The notes: a model not told the origin generated them from the letters alone. Positions 21,858-33,818 are shown, counted from the stretch's first letter. The stretch: 64,000 nucleotides of DNA from Solen grandis (GCA_021229015.1 CM037779.1:2170001-2234000), one strand, 5' to 3'. Translations and numbers: made by a program.

Positions 21858-22400
21858 GTTCATATCAGTGTTTTAGTGTAGAACAGTGGCTTTATGCAGA
21901 TCAGACATGTGGTACCTATTTAGATTGTTTATGGCATGTATATGAGGTAAAGGCTAAACACCTAAGACAGGAATAGCTTATATGAAAATAAGTTTGTAAA
22001 TAATTCAAAAAGTTGGTAAATATTTTAAATGTAAAACTAAAATGAAGATGTATATTTTAATCTTAAAATATGAAAATGAAGAATTAAGTGTTTGTATATT
22101 TCATGGTTAATATATGAATGTATAAAGATGTTAATAGAACCTGTTACAGAATCGGAAGCTCAAAGACTCGTATGTGATGTTTGGTAATGGCTATATGTAT
22201 GATTTTTATTGTTTTCCTATACTTTTTATTAAAGTGTATATAATTGTTATAATTTATTATTTATTTCATGTATAAATAGTTTATTATAAAAAGATATTTG
22301 AAAAGAAATTGTTTAATTAAAATTAAGATATTGAAAAAATCTGATGTTGTTTCTTTTCTTCAGCCTGTGTATATTAATATATAAATATCACCATTATAAC
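21858..22400. other. 3' flank of the piggyBac gene
   Basis: AT-rich with several candidate polyadenylation sites (ATTAAA at about 22228). No gene and no recognisable piggyBac right end. Confidence 0.45.
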
Positions 22401-23393
22401 AAGAGGGCCAAGATGGCCCTAGATCGCTCACCTGAGAAAAGTATCATTCATTGCCTATACAAAACAGATTGCTTTAGAATTAAGATGATGAGGTGAAACA
22501 ATGTTCAGGAATTTTCTGACCCCATTCACAAAAGATATCATCATGACAAACATTCTGCCAAAGTTTGAGGATGATTGGACCAAAATTGTTGCCCTCAGAG
22601 TATAAACAAGATTTTTCTAAGATTTTACCTACTGACCTACATTTCTATCCAGCCCCACCCATTTTCAAACTGGTTCGAGATATCATCATGACAAACAATC
22701 TGACCAAGTTTGAGGAAGATTGCATCAAAACTGTGGCCTTTAGTGTGTAAACAAGATTTTTCTAAGATTTGACCTATTGACCTACTTTTTCCGCCCCCCA
22801 TTTTCAAAGGTTCAATATCATCAGACAAACATCTGACCAAGTTTGAGGAAGATTGATAAATGTGCCTTAGTGTGTAAACAAGATTTTTCTAAGATTTAAC
22901 CTACTGACCTACTTTTTGATCCAACCTGACCCATTTTCAAAAGGGTTCAAGATATCATCAAGACAAACATTCTGACCAAGTTTGAAGAAGATTGGATCAA
23001 AATTGTGGCCTCTAGTGTGTACACAAGATTTTTCTAAGATTTGACCTACTGACCTACTTTTTGATCCAACCTGACCCATTTTCAAAAGGGTTCAAGATAT
23101 CATCAAGACAAACATTCTGACAAAGTTTGAGGAAGATTGGATCAGAAATGTGGCCTCTAGTGTGTAAACAAGATTTTTCTAAGATTTGACCTACTGACCT
23201 ACTTTTTGATCCAACCTGACCCATTTTCTAAAGGGTTCAAGATATCATCAAGACAAACATTCTGACCAAGTTTGAGGAAGATTGGATCAAAATTGTGGCC
23301 TCTAGTGTGTAAACATCAAATTGTTGACGGACGACGGCAGACGGACAATCAAGTATCCCAAAAGCTCACCCTGAGCATGCTCAGGTGAGCTAA
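22401..23393 (+). mobile_element. Pearl-type element D
   Basis: The head is AAGAGGGCCAAGATGGCCCT then GATCGCTCACCTGAG. About six units of 120-147 bp follow, with CTGACCAAGTTTGAGGAAGA, GTGTGTAAACAAGATTTTTC and TGACCTACTGACCTAC. Then come a short GACGGACGACGG tract and the hairpin AGCTCACCCTGAGCATGCTC ending CTAA. Same architecture as element B with a different core repeat. Confidence 0.85.
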
Positions 23394-24218
23394 AAATTAT
23401 ATCATCGCATAGATAATTCAATTCTGAGTAAAAAATTTATTTCTTACAAAAGTGTCCAAAAATGTCTTAATAGTGTAAAACCTACTTAAAGAGACCTGGT
23501 ATAAAATTACCCCAATTTCCTCCAACCCCCGTGTGTACAGTGTAATGACACTGGCAACTTACCTATTGGTCAAGTGTCACCAGTGTACTGATAAGCCTAG
23601 CTGCTACAGTAGTCCTATGAGTTAAATATCTTTGATTTGCATAATTCATCGCAGTTTTGACAGTAAATCGGACGGCATGAGCCAAGAACGATTTTAGATG
23701 TTGTAAAAAGCACTGAATTGGTGTTAATAATCAGTAGATAGATCGGTTTATTGATCAGCTCGTGAGCTTGCAAAGCTTCATTATTTTAATACAACGGGAT
23801 ATTACACATCTTTAGCAATTTAAATGTCTTGTTTCGCTGGATTTGATTTTCTGTCAAGCAAACCTTAGTCTTTTAAAATGTCGTATAAGTTCAGAAATAA
23901 AGCGCTATTAAATTACAAAATTTTTTTTCTTCTCGGTGGAGAAGAAAATCTTGTTAAAAATTTAAAAAAATTTGAAATACAGTTTTAAAAGTGTTCCAAT
24001 ACCAAATTCCATTACGATCTACTTACAAATGTCAAAGTAATCAATTTTTTTTTTAATTCTCCAAAACCTGCAAATATGACATACGTCTTCTTAGAATTAC
24101 GGCGACAATATGTATAGTATTTTTATAAAGCTATAAATTACTATAACCCAAATTTACAAAATTTACCAAGCATGCATAGAGTCCCTTATTTTTTTAGCCA
24201 ATTATAGAAATATATATT
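23394..24218. other. AT-rich non-coding stretch
   Basis: No gene recognised. GTCACCAGTGTACTG and GTAATGACACTGGC near 23550-23590 form a loose inverted pair. Confidence 0.4.
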
Positions 24219-24293
24219 GTCCATTGAAAGCCAGAAGGGGCTATCAGCATATGTAAAAAGAAGGCTGATAGCCCCTTCTGGCTTTCAATGGAC
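24219..24293. repeat. Perfect 30-bp hairpin with a 15-nt loop
   Basis: Arms 24219-24248 and 24264-24293 are exact reverse complements, beginning GTCCATTGAAAGCCAGAAGG. A few more pairs are possible outside. The arms are GC-richer than the surroundings. It could be a small MITE, a hairpin RNA source or a recent inverted duplication. Confidence 0.95.
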
Positions 24294-24301
24294 GATTATT
24301 A

Positions 24302-24440
24302 TATAGAATAATTTTGTTTTCATTGAGGTATGAAAAGAAAAAAAAAGCCTGACATACTGTACGTATGAAACCGCGAAATGTCAGGTTTTTATTTTTATAT
24401 GATTATACCTCTATGAAAACAAAAAATATTCTATAGGCTT
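24302..24440. repeat. Imperfect palindrome of about 140 bp
   Basis: TATAGAATAATTTTGTTTTC with ATTGAGGTAT on the left pairs with its near complement at 24405-24438. Inside, CCTGACAT and ATGTCAGG form a second stem. This nested shape fits a palindromic MITE next to the perfect hairpin. Confidence 0.75.
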
Positions 24441-24976
24441 ATATTACTTATAATTTAATATTACATCAATCTGTGACGAAGAAAAGTAAAGAATGAATGC
24501 ATGACGTCATTTTATATTACATTTTTTCAACAAAAAAATTTCATTTTGTTATGAAAAAAATATTTCAGCCATTCATAGCTGAGCAATATATATAGTGATG
24601 AAAACAAAGAATATTAAATTATGCAATTTTGTATCCCAAACCATTTTTTTTTTTAAATTATATTTACCGTTTCTTATTCTGAACATTGTTATTTTTACAT
24701 GTATTATCTTCTCCACAATAATTCGTACGGGATCTCAGACTGGCCGCATGACCTACTTTTACAAAACTTCTCATACACTTATAGTAAGGGGGGTAGGGGT
24801 CCTTGGGGGTCAAGCCCCACCCTAAACCTAGATTTTTGCATAAAAAATGTATTTTGTTTAAATATTTCAAATAAACAATCCTGAGTCATAATTAAACATT
24901 TTTGTTCCTTGAATGTTACTACTTTGGTGTCACCTTGGGTCAGGCCCCACTCTTTCTATTTTACTTCTGACCCTCT

Positions 24977-25010
<34 letters not shown>

Positions 25011-25096
25011 AAAAAAAAGCTCTTAACTCTCTAAACGGTAAACCATATTATATATTCTTGTTCCTTTTGATGAGACAGAAGATAAAATGGTAAATA
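24441..25096. other. AT-rich stretch with diverged direct repeats
   Basis: GGTCAAGCCCCACCCTAAA (about 24808), GGGTCAGGCCCCACTC (about 24938) and GGGGTCAGGCCCCACCCCC (about 28119) mark copies of a short direct repeat in which the hAT element sits. A long poly-A tract lies at 24980-25018. Confidence 0.5.
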
Positions 25097-25539
25097 CTTT
25101 GGTGCAGGGATCCTAAAATTTTGGAATCTCAACCGGTCGCCGGCAAAATCCCCCCCCCCCCCCCGAAAAAAAACATAACCGAAAAAAAACGAACAAGGCA
25201 GTCCAAAGGACAGCTAAATCCCCCGCCGCTGGCCAAATATTAGAATTTGTTTGGTCATAGGATTATGTTCACCTTAACCTGGCATGGTTGTAGCAGACAT
25301 AGAAGATCAGTTTAAGACAATTTAACTTTCCGGAGTTATGTATGAATCTCAGAATTCGGAGGCACATATATTAAAAGTTTACTGACAAGTTTTACATGTA
25401 CAAAAAGTGAACATCAATGAAGTATAGGATGTGTTAGGTAACCACAAAATACATGTGTAACTCAATTAAAAACGTTATATATCATGACATAATTTGTATG
25501 ATTGTGAACATGACACGAGATATCGAGATGACATGAAAA

Positions 25540-26372
25540 AGTGGAGGCTTAAACATTTGACCTTCAAGGATGACCTTGACCTTGAGCCAGCGTGACCGCC
25601 TCATGCCTTCTGCACATCAGCTCAATGAGGTTAACATTTTAGCCGAGTTTGAAGAAAATGTGTCCAAGCGTTCATGAGATATGGAGCGGACACGAAAATA
25701 ACATTTGACCTTCAAGGATGACCTTGACCTCGAGCCAGCGTGACCGCCTCATGCCTTCTGCACATCAGCTCAATGAGGTTAACACTTTAGCCGAGTTTGA
25801 AGAAAATGTGTCCAAGCGTTCATAGAGATATGGACTGGACACGAAAATAACATTTGACCTTCAAGTATGACCTTGACCTTGAGCCAGCATGACCGCCTCA
25901 TGCCTTCTGCACATCTGCTCAATGAGGTTAACATTTAAGCCAAGTTTGAAGAAAATGTGTCAAAGCCTTCATGAGATATGGAGCGGACACGAAAATAACA
26001 TTTGACCTTCAAGGATGACCTTGACCTTGAGCCAGCGTGACTGCCTCATGCCTTCTGCACATCAGCTCAATGAGGTTAACACTTTAGCCGAGTTTGAAGA
26101 AAATGTGTCAAAGCCTTCATGAGATATGGAGCGGACACGAAAATAACATTTGACCTTCAAGGATGACCTTGACCTTGAGCCAGCGTGACCGCCACATGCC
26201 TTCTGCACATCAGCTCATTGAGGTAAACACTTTAGCCGAGTTTGAAGAAAATGTGTCCAAGCGTTCATGAGATATGGAGCGGACACGAAAATGTTTCGGA
26301 CACACTGACGGACTGACGGACGGACGGACGAAGGGCATTCCTATAACCCCCCTCCCGCTTCGCGGCGGGGGA
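25540..26372 (+). mobile_element. Pearl-type element E nested in the hAT element
   Basis: Five units of about 150 bp contain ACATTTGACCTTCAAGGATG, GAGCCAGCGTGACCGCC, TTCTGCACATCAGCTCAATG and GAGATATGGAGCGGACACG. They are followed by GACGGACTGACGGACGGACG and a hairpin of CCCCCTCCCGC/GCGGCGGGG. The end resembles element A rather than the AGCTCACC group. Confidence 0.75.
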
Positions 26373-26965
26373 TTGAAAAAAAATAACATTGATTTTTTCA
26401 ATCAACATACCCTGAATCATGTGCAGTGTGAAAATAGATCTTTTATTATATTTCAGCATCCTGTTGGCATAATAAGGTATTTTTCTGCAATATTTACCTC
26501 TACGAAATCGAAAATTTGTTTACCGGAAGTGCATGTATATGACGGTCTGTATATGACTCTAACGAATCAATAAATTGTTGTAAGCAGTCGTTTTGGTGTT
26601 GTTTATTATGTGCCTTTGTGTTTATATATTTTTTTTTTTTATAACTTTTATTTATTTGTGATTATTTTTTTTATTTAAATGCGTTGTGCTGCAGCTAGCC
26701 ACTACCATGTGTGTAAGTAAGTAAGTAGCGTTCGCCCCTGTGCCACGTCGAGGCCCAGCACATCTGACTTCGACAGGGGTTTATTGTTGTTTTTTTTTGT
26801 TGTTTTTTTATTTATTTATTTTATTATAAAAACTATCCAGCATAATTATTTACATGTAAATATAAACATGTAGACGGAAATCACAAAAACCATTTAGGTA
26901 GACGGCTATCACAAAAACCAAAAACCATTTAGCCGTTCTTTTTCTGACATCCAGCACATTTCTCC

Positions 26966-27536
26966 TTAATTTTTCATAAGTTTATTTTGTCTTTCTGTGT
27001 TTTTAAATATGTGCCTACCAGTGCCTTTGCCGAGCTTGTTGCGCCACATGCAATATATAGGTTCTGGGTCGAATTTTGGCAGTTGCGGTCCATTTAGAGA
27101 AAGTCTCATCAACTGATCGAGCATTTCAATGCTAAGTCTGCACCTCAGGCGTGTTTTTATGAGGTTTCGAGAAACCTCTTTCGCATTCTACTGAGCTAAC
27201 AGGCAGAACCCTACTGATTGCCATGAGCTTGATCATGTTAGGAAATTCTTTTCCCATGTGTTCTGAAGAAATCATTTCCTCGGCAAGAGAGGCTGCGTTC
27301 AATGCGTCCTCTGATTTCTCACATTTTGTGAACATGAAATTCTTAAATAGAGACCATTCCTGTCTAGCAGCATCAGAATCAATAGGGGGTGTGTTACTTC
27401 CCCTTTTCTCGCCGAAATGCTCTAACAGAACTGTCAGTTTTTTGGCCCCAAAATTCGCTTTGTTGTTAACTGACTTGGGAAATGCGCTTGGTTGAAAAAT
27501 AGACATTGCATCCCACATTGCGCTGAGCCATTTCAA
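26966..27536 (-). pseudogene. hAT transposase C-terminus (dimerisation domain)
   Basis: Read on the minus strand, 27536 down to about 27170 encodes the hAT dimerisation helix region. Its hallmark is FPNMIKLMAISRVLPVSSV followed by ECERGFS. A one-base shift at about 27165 moves the frame to one encoding IKTRLRCRLSIEMLDQLMRL, and then a conserved-looking tail to a TAA at 26966. The N-terminal zinc finger and the RNase H-like catalytic part are absent; sequence toward 27600 shows only scrambled traces. It lies inside the hAT ends at 25105-28091 and very likely belongs to them. The protein would have bound the ends and paired them for excision. It is dead in this copy. Confidence 0.8.
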
Positions 27537-28495
27537 CGAAATGCAGCCTTGTCACTGATACCATCCCCTTATATACCAAATATAAAGTTGAGTAATAACA
27601 CCAAACAGTTATCAGTTTTTTTTAATTCTTTTATTTTGTTCTTACAAATTACAAATAACTAAGGAGATCAAACATTTTGATTAGCCTTTGATATTGTCAT
27701 TAATTACCGCATTTAAAAGTCGACCGGTTACAGTTTGCAAACAAGCAATGGTCCATTATTACGGCATAGATAATTACACGGCACCGTCCAAATAACCGCT
27801 AAGTACAAACCGTCAATCCATTCATCTTAACTGCCCAATAATGACCTAGACGGGTGTCCCTGCCTGACCCCCACTGACACCTGCCCCGAGGGCACACCGG
27901 AAATTCAAGAAGTAGGTCAATTGGTGTGTAAGAGAGACTATTATGAACCGTTTGGACCGATTTTGAAAGTTTTAGACGAGGATTATGGATTTTTTTTCGA
28001 CCGATTTTTTTGGTACTTTTTGAAATCTGAACCGGTCGATTGAGATCAAAATCGGTCAAAATCGGTAAAAAATTGGTTTTTAGGATCCTTGCTTTGGTGT
28101 CCCTCAAGATCACACAGGGGTCAGGCCCCACCCCCAAAATTTTACTTAGGACCTTTCAGCTCAAAGCTATTCAAATCCCCATCCCTAAATCATATCTATT
28201 CTCCTCATCAGATGAGATGTTTTACCAACTCTTATTTGGAGACTTAGTAACAGTTTACTATTTAATATGATAATATGTGTTACTCATCAGATCTTTCATT
28301 GATTTTTTTAAAGTTTTTATACTACTGAAAATTAAGTCATACATTTCAATGTGTGCTCATATCAAAGAGGTTAACCAACACTCTTGACATATGACTGGAT
28401 ATTTGAAATAGTGTATAATGGCCTAAACAACAATTAGCTGACATGATTATGATTGACATTACTAGCATATTGAATTTTGTGGTTTTTTTCCAGAA

Positions 28496-30724
28496 TGTGG
28501 GCAGTTCAGGCATCAAACCATCAGGGCCATCCGAAATATTTCGGACAAGGCAGACAGTGTGTTGCCAACTGCTATGCAGCAATGATTTACCATAATCAGA
28601 GAAAGACAGTACCATCATGGACACAAGCTGACTTGGACAGTATACTACAAGAAGGTGATGATATCTATCGTCATATGAAACTAAATGGACAGAAGGAAGA
28701 CTTACCTTTTAGTGTCAGAACTTCCTTGGATACAACTTTTTTGCTAGTGGAAAGGTTATGCAAGTGCTGCTCTACACAACGGAGGAATCGACAGTATCGA
28801 TCTTGAAATCGACGGTACAGCCAAGTCAAAGCAACCTCAATGACAAGTATTGGGAGTATCAGGGCTGCCCATTGTACATGCAAAGCAGGGTAAGATTATA
28901 AACTAAATTCAATATTAATCTTTTATTGTGAATTTCCGGTCACTGCTCAACCTTTACATGAGATTGACTTCAGCAGAAACAGGCATGGGCATGCAAGCAA
29001 CAACAGGTAGAGGAAAGCAGTCCGTCCGAACCTTCCAAAACTGGATGTGAAGGAGGCCCTCAGGACACTGAAGAAAGCCATCCCAGATGAGTGTGCTTTG
29101 GACAGTGACAGTGAGGAGGAGGAGCCCAGTCTGAGGGAAACCACCATCCATGATGAATTACCACCAGTAAGTTTTGTTTGTTTTTTGAAATTTGACCTAA
29201 AACAAAGTAAAGTAAACAGTCAAACCTGAATATAGCGGTCCATCAAGGGAACAAGAGAAGGTGACTGTTTAACAGAGGTCCCTAGATGAAGTTTAAAAAT
29301 ATAACAAAATACTGTTATGATAAAATCAAAACGGACTGCTAAATGCAGCTTGGCCACTTAATACAGGTGGCTGCTAATACAGGTTCATCTGTATTATTTG
29401 ATTTAAATGATAGAATTTTCAAAGTACTCATAATCTGCAATCTAGACAATTCTACTGTCTGATAGCTCACCATAATCTTTTATATTAAAATGCCAACAAC
29501 AGTTTGACTGAAATATGACTAGTCATGTCCTATCAGAAAGAACATTTTTGAGATTAAATCATAACTTTACTAAATATACTTTTTAACTTATTCATGTTCT
29601 TCATTTTCAATATGTAAGAAGTGTAATGTGGTAAAGCACTTAGTCTTGTGCTTTGCACTCAGCTAAGGATATTTTCAAGACTGGCCAGTATGGTGTCCAA
29701 GTAATATAACCATGTCCTTCCTTGCTTTGTACCACATTGATAGCATATCAGTCTTTCGTCTAAAGTCCTAATATATCCGAGGGATGTTAAAATCAGGCCC
29801 AAAATAACTTTTCTTTTCAAGCTGTAAATAAAGTGACAACTGTTTCAAGTCAGAGTGGTAAATGTTCTACAAAGAAATGTTCTATATGACCATATGATTC
29901 AAATACTTTCTGTGTGAAATTTCATGTATTTTATAATTCTGTTATAGATGCTGATAAGAAGGCATGCTGTTAGACAGGATATGACAAAGGAGCAACTGGA
30001 GGGTGAATGCAAGCAGTACATAGACGACTTCCAAGTGACAGAAGACCAGTGTCGGCGGCTAGAAGAGACTACCAGGAGTCAGGCAGCATGTGCTCTGTGG
30101 AGACGACAGAGAATTGGAAGGATTACCTCATCTGTTGCTCATCAGGTAAAGACATTAAGGAAAGAGACTTCACCTCAGGCATGCATTGCTGCAATCATGT
30201 GGAACAGTAAAGAAGACATCAGCCACCTGAAGAGTGTTAAGTATGGGGTAATCAACGAAAAGAAGGCAAAGGAACTGTATGCTGTGGATGCAGCAAGATT
30301 TCATGACGACTTCACCATGCGTGACTGTAGCCTTGTTGTGGACAGTGTATTTCCTGTTTTTGCTGCTTCTTCAGATGGTGTCAGGACATGCTCATGTCAT
30401 GGTGAAGGTTTGATTGAGGTGAAGTGTTGTTTTAAGCACAAGAATGTTGATATCCATGAAATTCCGAATGTTGACAGTAAGTTTTATTTGGAGAAGGACA
30501 CTTTGGAGTTAAAGAAAGGTCACAAATACTATACTCAAGTGCAGTTTCAGATGTATGTTTGCCAGAAAACATTCTGTGATTTCATTGTGTACACTGACAA
30601 GGGAATTTTTTTCCAAACCATCTACTATGACCCTGAATTTGTCCACCAGGTTGTAAACAAATGCTTTGTATTTTCTGTTGAACATCTTGTTCCAGAGATT
30701 GTTAAGAGAAAAATTGATGTGTAG
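28496..30724 (+). CDS. YqaJ-type exonuclease gene with peptidase-like N-terminal domain
   Basis: Proposed exons are 28496-28888 (acceptor TTTTTTCCAG, donor AGG|GTAAG), about 29023-29169 (acceptor CAGGTAG, donor CCA|GTAAGT) and 29949-30724 (acceptor TTATAG; phase 0 to phase 0; stop TAG). Exon 1 has GRQCVANCYAAMIY then a WTQADLDSILQEGDDIYRH pattern, recalling OTU/C76 viral-tegument-like cysteine peptidases with a Cys after GRQ. A poly-T run near 28740 breaks its frame once. Exon 2 is acidic and Ser-rich. Exon 3 is a lambda-exonuclease-type nuclease: GRITSS (about 55), the Glu of NEKKAKELY (about 98), the Asp of SSDGV (about 142), IEVKC (about 156) and QVQFQMYV (about 201). Such domains digest DNA ends and occur in many animal mobile-element genes. 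The 5' exons are not visible. The nuclease call is firm; the peptidase call and exon chaining are inference. Confidence 0.65.
29215..29400 (+). mobile_element. Possible pogo/Tigger-like end in an intron
   Basis: CAGTCAAACCTGAATATAGC and further units with CTAATACAGG resemble terminal regions of mariner/pogo-type elements. No transposase nearby. Confidence 0.3.
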
Positions 30725-30945
30725 ACTAGTGAAATTACTGCAACATAGCTTGTTAAAGGATGTAAATGAAAGTACAAACATATCAAACCTGATCAGCCTG
30801 AGAGTAAATCTACAATCTCATATATTTACATGCAATTAAATTGACACATCTACCAGTAAGAACATGTTGCATAGAATAAGTAAATAGATTAAGTACACTC
30901 TGAAATAAATGGATATCTAAATAAAATAACGTAATATATTGTAAT

Positions 30946-31410
30946 GTTTCATCCACTGACAAAATGTCAACTGTCAACACTGGTTGTGATTTGTCATTCA
31001 ACTGTTAACTATTATTTTAAGATGATTCCCGGTAAGATATACCAAGTAATAGATTTTACCAAATGCTTTGAATAATTTGGAGCTAGTTGAGAATGCCTGT
31101 ACATGATGTTTTTTTTTTTTTCTTTCAGACTGAGGGTCAAGTTAGAAAGAAGCAAAAGAAAAGCAGTGAGACCAACAGCAGCAGTACTGAAACAATAAAT
31201 GTAAGTTTTTTTTATCTTTAAAGTATTCTTATAGCTTAATCACGTTTTTTTAATAATGTTTCATCCACTGACAAAATGTCAACTGAAAACACTGGTTGTG
31301 ATTTGTCATTCAACTGTTAACTGTTATTTTAAGATGATTCCCGGTAAGATAAGAAGCAAAAGAAAAGCAGTGAGACCAACAGCAGCAGTAATGAAACAAT
31401 AAATGTAAGT
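30946..31410 (+). repeat. Local direct duplication containing a mini-exon
   Basis: The block from TTTCATCCACTGACAAAATG through GATGATTCCCGGTAAGAT (30946-31041) recurs at 31259-31351. There it continues directly into a second copy of GAAGCAAAAGAAAAGCAGTG (31350-31405), matching the exon at 31131-31200. Both copies of the exon end AAT|GTAAGT; only the first has the acceptor TTTCTTTCAG. Confidence 0.8.
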
Positions 31411-32680
31411 TGTTGTTTTTTTATCTTAAAGGTATTCTTATTGCTTAATTATACTTTTTTAAACTTTAATCACTTGATAGATTTGATAGGATTATTTCTT
31501 AAAAGCCTCTTGAATATTTGATTAAACAAAAGATGACTGCATCGTTTTGTGTCAGATTCAAATGCTGCTTACAAAAAAAGATCTGTGTTTTTCACTCATG
31601 GTCTGGCCTTACTTAGTTCAAATTCGCTCCATGAGCTCACTTGAAATAAAAAGTTGAAAAGTTTGATTTTTATTATAACCTTAATGCACTCATTCATCTT
31701 TCACATGACCATCTTGCCAGTGTTGGTTCTTATTTAACCTCATCCATCATACAAAAGACATAAATAGAAAACAGACAGGTCTATGTTAACAACATCAAAC
31801 CAGATCAGCTCAAAAATCTAAGGCTGGTCTTTGTGTTCTGGTAATTCAGATTTTACATTTAAATTTGAAAATAACTACTTTATTTCTATATTTCAAAATA
31901 TATATAGCTTGTACCTATTTTTCAAAATATATATAGCTTGTACCATGTTTACCCATGTTATTTCATAAATAACTAAAAGAACATGATTGCACAATTTCAC
32001 ACAAAATAAACTCAGGTCATTGGATTACATTAACTCTTATTTTTGAAACACAATTCCAAGAATTGAGATACAATTAAAAGTAAGCAGCATCATCAGTGCA
32101 TGGGGTCGATGTGGGTGAGTGTCCCAAGGTCACTTTAATGTATCTTGCTTATGGCAGAGATCAATCTAAATGTACGTTTTTGTTAATTCAGGGGACAAAC
32201 AATAGGAAAGTAAATGTACTTTTCCAAGGTGGAGGGGAATATAGTGGACAGAGTGCAGTACCTGGAAGATCCCCCTTATACTTGGATCATTTAACAGATG
32301 ATGAAAGAGACTTATTAATTTTGCAGGTAACAGAGCACAAGGCCGGAAATAGATCATTTGGAACACAGGCAGGAAAGGTAGTTATAATGGAAAATGAAAA
32401 GGAAGTTTTGGACTTAGTTAAGAATGGCAACAGTGAGTGTGTGTGCAAGGAATTGATCAAACAGTAAGGGAAAATTCTGCAAAGATAGACAAAGTGACAG
32501 AGGTTTTGAAAAACTTATCGCGAATGATGGAAGACAATGTCCTCTGCCAGAGCATATCTGGATTCCTAGAAAATATGCACTTGACAAATTTCATAAGCAC
32601 TACACAAGGCAACAAAACAATAAAGCAGATTTACTGCTTCTATTATCAGCTGCACTGAAAGAGAGAGGTTAAGATGAAAA
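31131..32680 (+). pseudogene. Unrecognised spliced gene fragment
   Basis: Exon 31131-31200 (acceptor TTTCTTTCAG, donor GTAAGT) encodes a Lys/Ser-rich linker (GQVRKKQKKSSETNSSSTE) and joins in phase 0 to an exon starting at 32191 (acceptor TTAATTCAG, GGGACAAAC). That exon is open to a TAA at 32465 and encodes a segment with DHLTDDERDLLILQ. After the stop, other frames continue coding-like: an ENSAKIDKVTEVLKNLSRMM helix, then GRQCPLPEHIWIPRKYALDK in a third frame, ending TAA at about 32660. At least two frame changes make it a likely pseudogene. I do not recognise the family. It could be the 3' part of the YqaJ gene's mobile element or a separate host gene. Confidence 0.4.
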
Positions 32681-33565
32681 TGAATTTGTAGCTAACTTTA
32701 ACAGTTTTGTAAAGCAGCTTACTGACTTTAAGACAATTGTGTGTTTATATTTAGTTCTCAGTTTTGCAGGTCTGTTCCGCCTCTTCATGAGGACATTATA
32801 TACCACTCAAAATTTGCTAAGCACCAAACGCTATTTTCCCATAGAGTTACATGAAAACACATGCTTATTGCAATGCTATTTACCTTAAACGTGTTTGCCT
32901 GCCATTATTTTTACATACAGTTTTTGTCAAAATGATGGACAAGATACTCAAGTGTGAGGTACAACGATCTGGCCAATTTCTGCCTTTATTGGGCAAAATT
33001 CACAAAAGTGTGTGTTTTGATAAAAAGGGGGCATTTAATTAATGAAAGTTAAATCTTGTGTCCAATACAGAAGAGTGTTCGTGAACAGGCCAACGTCCTT
33101 AAAAGTACTTCATTTAGAAAAACGGATTAATTGGATGATCAAGGTTCTGTATTAAGCCGACTTTGAATTTTAAGGTGTTTTCTCAAAATTAGCACTTTCT
33201 TGTTTTGATTTATTCCCATTTTTGAGAAAATTTGAGATGATTTTTTTGTAAGTAAAATTAATTTTGTAAGATAAACAATTTTTCTATACAAAAGAAAGAT
33301 ATGTTTTAATGTATAATTTAATGTTGCTTGCATTTGAAATCGGTTGTCTTAGCATGTTACTCTACGGGAAAATAGCGTTTGGTGCTTTGCAAATTTTGAG
33401 TAGTATATATAATGCAGATCTCTGTTGGTGTTGTGGATCTGATTATAGACTGTCCAGTTACTGTCAGAGTTTGATAATTTGTGTCAGCTGCTCCACATGT
33501 CTTCTACTTAATTTTAAATTTTGTGCAATTTCCACAAAATCTAGTAGAAATATTGTCTGAGTGTC

Positions 33566-33628
33566 AAACAGCTTGGAACCTGACCCGACTCCGAGTTACT
33601 TGGCGTCTGGTCTGGTTCCAAGCTGTTT
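33566..33628. repeat. 63-bp hairpin, copy 1
   Basis: AAACAGCTTGGAACC pairs with GGTTCCAAGCTGTTT; an inner stem GACTCC/GGCGTC has one mismatch. Confidence 0.9.
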
Positions 33629-33818
33629 GCAATGGCTGTTATATTCACCCTTTAAATGCAGATCTCTGTTGGTTTTGTGGATCTGATTATAGACTGTCCA
33701 GTTACTGTCAGAGTTTGATAATGAAAGGAATTTGTGTCATCTGATCCTCATGTTTTCTACTCATTTTTAAATTTTGTGCAATTTCCACAAAATCTAGTAG
33801 AAATATTGTCTGAGTGTC

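Larger units (their letters stand above)
25105..28091 (-). mobile_element. hAT transposon with an 8-bp target duplication
   Basis: Ends CAGGGATCCTAAAA (25105) and TTTTAGGATCCTTG (28091) are inverted repeats with one mismatch. The 8-bp CTTTGGTG occurs immediately outside on both sides (25097-25104 and 28092-28099), the classic hAT signature. CCGGT-containing strings near both ends extend the terminal similarity. Inside are a tandem-repeat element (about 25540-26372) and, on the minus strand, the decayed 3' part of a hAT transposase. Poly-C at 25151 and poly-T runs suggest decay. Confidence 0.9.

Noticed and set aside
21441..21863. 140-codon minus-strand frame
   Set aside because: Antisense shadow of the piggyBac transposase exon.
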